Below, in pieces: positions 31,261 through 32,858 of a stretch of DNA of 32,858 nucleotides. The stretch's first letter is position 1. Each line of letters opens with the position of its first letter. Under the pieces are notes generated by a model that was not told the origin of the DNA, did not search any database, and saw only the letters and a program-made list of their open reading frames with translations. Made by a program: the position numbers and the translations under genes. Source of the DNA: an uncultured Acetobacteraceae bacterium (GTDB lineage Bacteria; Pseudomonadota; Alphaproteobacteria; Acetobacterales; Acetobacteraceae); assembly GCA_937873175.1 (NCBI GenBank), contig CALMVT010000441.1:1-32858 (forward strand), in the 5' to 3' direction.

Positions 31261-32622
31261 ATGAGCACCACCGCCCTTCCGCAGCCGCGCCGGCGCGGCC
31301 TGCAATCGCTGGCACCCATGTTCGTCGGCTTGTTCGAGCGTTACATGCCCGATCCCTTTGTGCTGGCGATCGGTCTCACCGCGGTCACGGCCGTCCTGGC
31401 CCTGCTGATCGCGCCCAAGGGCACGCCAACCACCATCGTGACGACCTGGTACAACGGGATCTTCGCCATCCTCGGCTTCGCCTTCCAGATGATCCTGATC
31501 CTGGCGACCGGGCATGCGCTGGCCCATGCCCCCGTGGTTGCGCGGCTGCTGCGCCGGCTCGTGGGGCTGGCGCGCACCGCCAACCAGGCCGTCGTGCTCA
31601 CCTTCCTGGTCGCCGCCGCGGCGTCCCTGCTGAACTGGGGCTTCGGCCTCGTGGTCGGCGCTATCCTGGCGCGCGAGGCGGCGCGGCAGGTGCGGGTGGA
31701 CTTCGGCTGGCTGGTCGCCGCCGCCTACTCGGGCTTCGTGGTGTGGGCCAGCGGCGTTTCCTCCTCCATCGCGCTCACCCAGGCGACGCACAGCAACGCG
31801 CTGAACATCGTGGAAAAGCTGACCGGCCAGATGCTGCCGCTGTCTGACACGGTGTTCGCGACCTTCAACTGGCTGCCGACGCTCCTGATCGTGCTGATCA
31901 TGCCGGTCGTGTTCATCGCTATCCGCCCGGCCGACGCCGACGTGGTGCCTTTCGTGCCGGAACCGGAAGCGCCGCCCGCGGCCCCGGACACGTCGAACTC
32001 CATTGCCCGGCGCATGGACCGCTCTCCGGTCGGCAGCCTGTTCCTGCTGGCGGCGGGGCTGGCCGCCGTGGGGGTGCTATGGGCGCAGGGCACGCTCACC
32101 TTGGACGTGAACGTGGTCATCCTGGTGTTCCTGATCGGCGGCATCGCGCTGCACGGCACGCCGGTCGCTTACGGCGAGGCGATGAGGAACGCGGCCAAGC
32201 AGACCGGCGGCATGATGCTGCAATACCCGTTCTACGGCGGCATCATGGGTATCATGTCGGGCACCGGCTTGGCCGACGCTATCTCCAAGGCTTTCGTCGT
32301 GGTGTCCAGCGCCCACACCCTGCCGTTCTGGAGCTACGTCTGCTCGCTGATCATCACCTTCTTCGTGCCTAGCGGCGGCGGGCATTGGGCGGTGCAGGGG
32401 CCGTTCGTAGTGCCGGCCGCGGCGACGCTGCATGCCTCGATGGCCGGGTCCACCATGGCGGTGGCGATGGGGGAGCAGGTCGCCAACATGCTGCAGCCGT
32501 TCTGGGCACTGCCGGTCGTCGCCATGGCCGGCATCGGCATCCAGCGCGTGATGGGCTACACGGTCGTGACCTTCGTTGTCACCGGCCTCATCTACGCGCT
32601 GGCCCTGCTGGTGCTGGTCTGA
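31261..32622 (+). CDS. atoE: Short-chain fatty acid transporter, AtoE family
   Basis: The 453-residue inner-membrane protein has about 11-12 hydrophobic helices. It carries AtoE-family segments: FVGLFERYMPDPFVLAIGLTAVTAVLALLIAP, SLLNWGFGLVVGAILAREAAR, YPFYGGIMGIMSGTGLADAISKAFV, FFVPSGGGHWAVQGPFVVPAA and MGYTVVTFVVTGLIYALALLVL. AtoE proteins move short-chain fatty acids such as acetate to valerate across the inner membrane. It follows azoR by 47 bases with a GGGGAAACGACA ribosome site. Downstream of a nitrile hydratase locus it would handle carboxylic acids released by nitrile or amide hydrolysis, which is inference. It converges with the lactate permease gene. Confidence 0.9.
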   Translation: MSTTALPQPRRRGLQSLAPMFVGLFERYMPDPFVLAIGLTAVTAVLALLIAPKGTPTTIVTTWYNGIFAILGFAFQMILILATGHALAHAPVVARLLRRLVGLARTANQAVVLTFLVAAAASLLNWGFGLVVGAILAREAARQVRVDFGWLVAAAYSGFVVWASGVSSSIALTQATHSNALNIVEKLTGQMLPLSDTVFATFNWLPTLLIVLIMPVVFIAIRPADADVVPFVPEPEAPPAAPDTSNSIARRMDRSPVGSLFLLAAGLAAVGVLWAQGTLTLDVNVVILVFLIGGIALHGTPVAYGEAMRNAAKQTGGMMLQYPFYGGIMGIMSGTGLADAISKAFVVVSSAHTLPFWSYVCSLIITFFVPSGGGHWAVQGPFVVPAAATLHASMAGSTMAVAMGEQVANMLQPFWALPVVAMAGIGIQRVMGYTVVTFVVTGLIYALALLVLV

Positions 32623-32642
32623 GCGGCGCCCAAGAAATCATT

Positions 32643-32858
32643 TCAGGGAATCATCCACGGGAACACGTATTGCTGCAGCACGACGAGGCCGCCGAGCACC
32701 AGGGTCAGCACGATGCTGTGCTTGAAGGTGCGGGCGAACACCACGCCCTCCTGCCCCTTCAGGTCGGTGACGGACACGCCGGTGGCGATGTTCTGCGGCG
32801 AGATCATCTTGCCCATCACGCCGCCCGACGAGTTGGTGGCGGCGATCAGCACCGGGTT
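32643..32858 (-). CDS. lldP: L-lactate permease family, C-terminal fragment cut by the window edge
   Basis: Seventy-one codons of the 3' end are present and the frame is open to the last base. NSSGGVMGKMISPQNIATGVSV is the highly conserved C-terminal motif of LctP/LldP lactate permeases. It is followed by LKGQEGVVFARTFKHSIVLTLVLGGLVVLQQYVF, the last membrane helix and tail. The rest of the gene lies outside the window, so intactness cannot be judged. It converges with atoE, 20 bases apart, with no hairpin between them. Confidence 0.88.
   Translation of the reverse strand, partial: NPVLIAATNSSGGVMGKMISPQNIATGVSVTDLKGQEGVVFARTFKHSIVLTLVLGGLVVLQQYVFPWMIP

Overview
This is a gene-dense, high-GC window in which GTG and TTG starts and stop/start overlaps (GTGA, TTGA, ATGA) are common. 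The gene families (DUF2852, DmeRF, UrtD/UrtE-like ABC ATPases, a serralysin-type M10 protease, a BKACE enzyme) fit an alphaproteobacterium, plausibly Rhodospirillales/Acetobacteraceae. That taxonomic placement is inference from protein style, not from a marker gene. I see no tRNA, rRNA, CRISPR array, phage gene or insertion sequence.

Left third (1-9.5 kb). The window opens with the probable 5' end of a secreted-protein gene running off the left edge. A DUF2852 membrane protein and a TetR regulator (minus strand) follow. Next is a minus-strand operon: a periplasmic PQQ-type sugar/sorbosone dehydrogenase, a di-haem cytochrome c that is a natural electron acceptor, a small secreted Cys-containing protein, and a MOSC-domain protein. 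Divergent from it is a large group II PLP decarboxylase, with a candidate hairpin in its leader. A secreted hypothetical protein comes next, then dmeR-dmeF, a Ni/Co sensor and exporter pair. DmeR carries the H-C-H-H metal fingerprint of RcnR and may be made from a leaderless transcript.

Middle (9.6-21.4 kb, all plus strand). An AT-rich leader precedes an orphan serralysin-like metalloprotease. It is followed by a YegD-type truncated Hsp70, a LimB-like flavin monooxygenase, a MetE C-terminal-like methyltransferase and a small DUF6713 membrane protein. A six-gene unit then combines a complete ABC importer (binding protein, two permeases, ATPase) with a beta-keto acid cleavage enzyme and a PcaD-like alpha/beta hydrolase. 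This looks like uptake and breakdown of an unidentified acid.

Right third (21.4-32.9 kb). This is the most interesting part: a nitrile/amide utilisation locus built around a divergent promoter at 27533-27817. Leftward runs an operon for a Urt/Fmd-type urea or short-chain-amide ABC transporter, ending in an amidase whose Lys96/Ser171/Ser195 triad has the numbering of the nitrile-hydratase-linked Rhodococcus amidase. It is preceded by a near-perfect sigma-54 -24/-12 element. Rightward runs a cobalt-type nitrile hydratase whose beta subunit is encoded as two overlapping genes (N-half and C-half, in different frames), as in thiocyanate hydrolase and toyocamycin nitrile hydratase. An activator-like gene, a MetX-like alpha/beta hydrolase, an FMN azoreductase and an AtoE-type short-chain fatty acid transporter follow. 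Together these encode nitrile -> amide -> carboxylic acid + ammonia, with amide and acid transport, probably under nitrogen control. The window ends in the 3' end of a convergent L-lactate permease gene.
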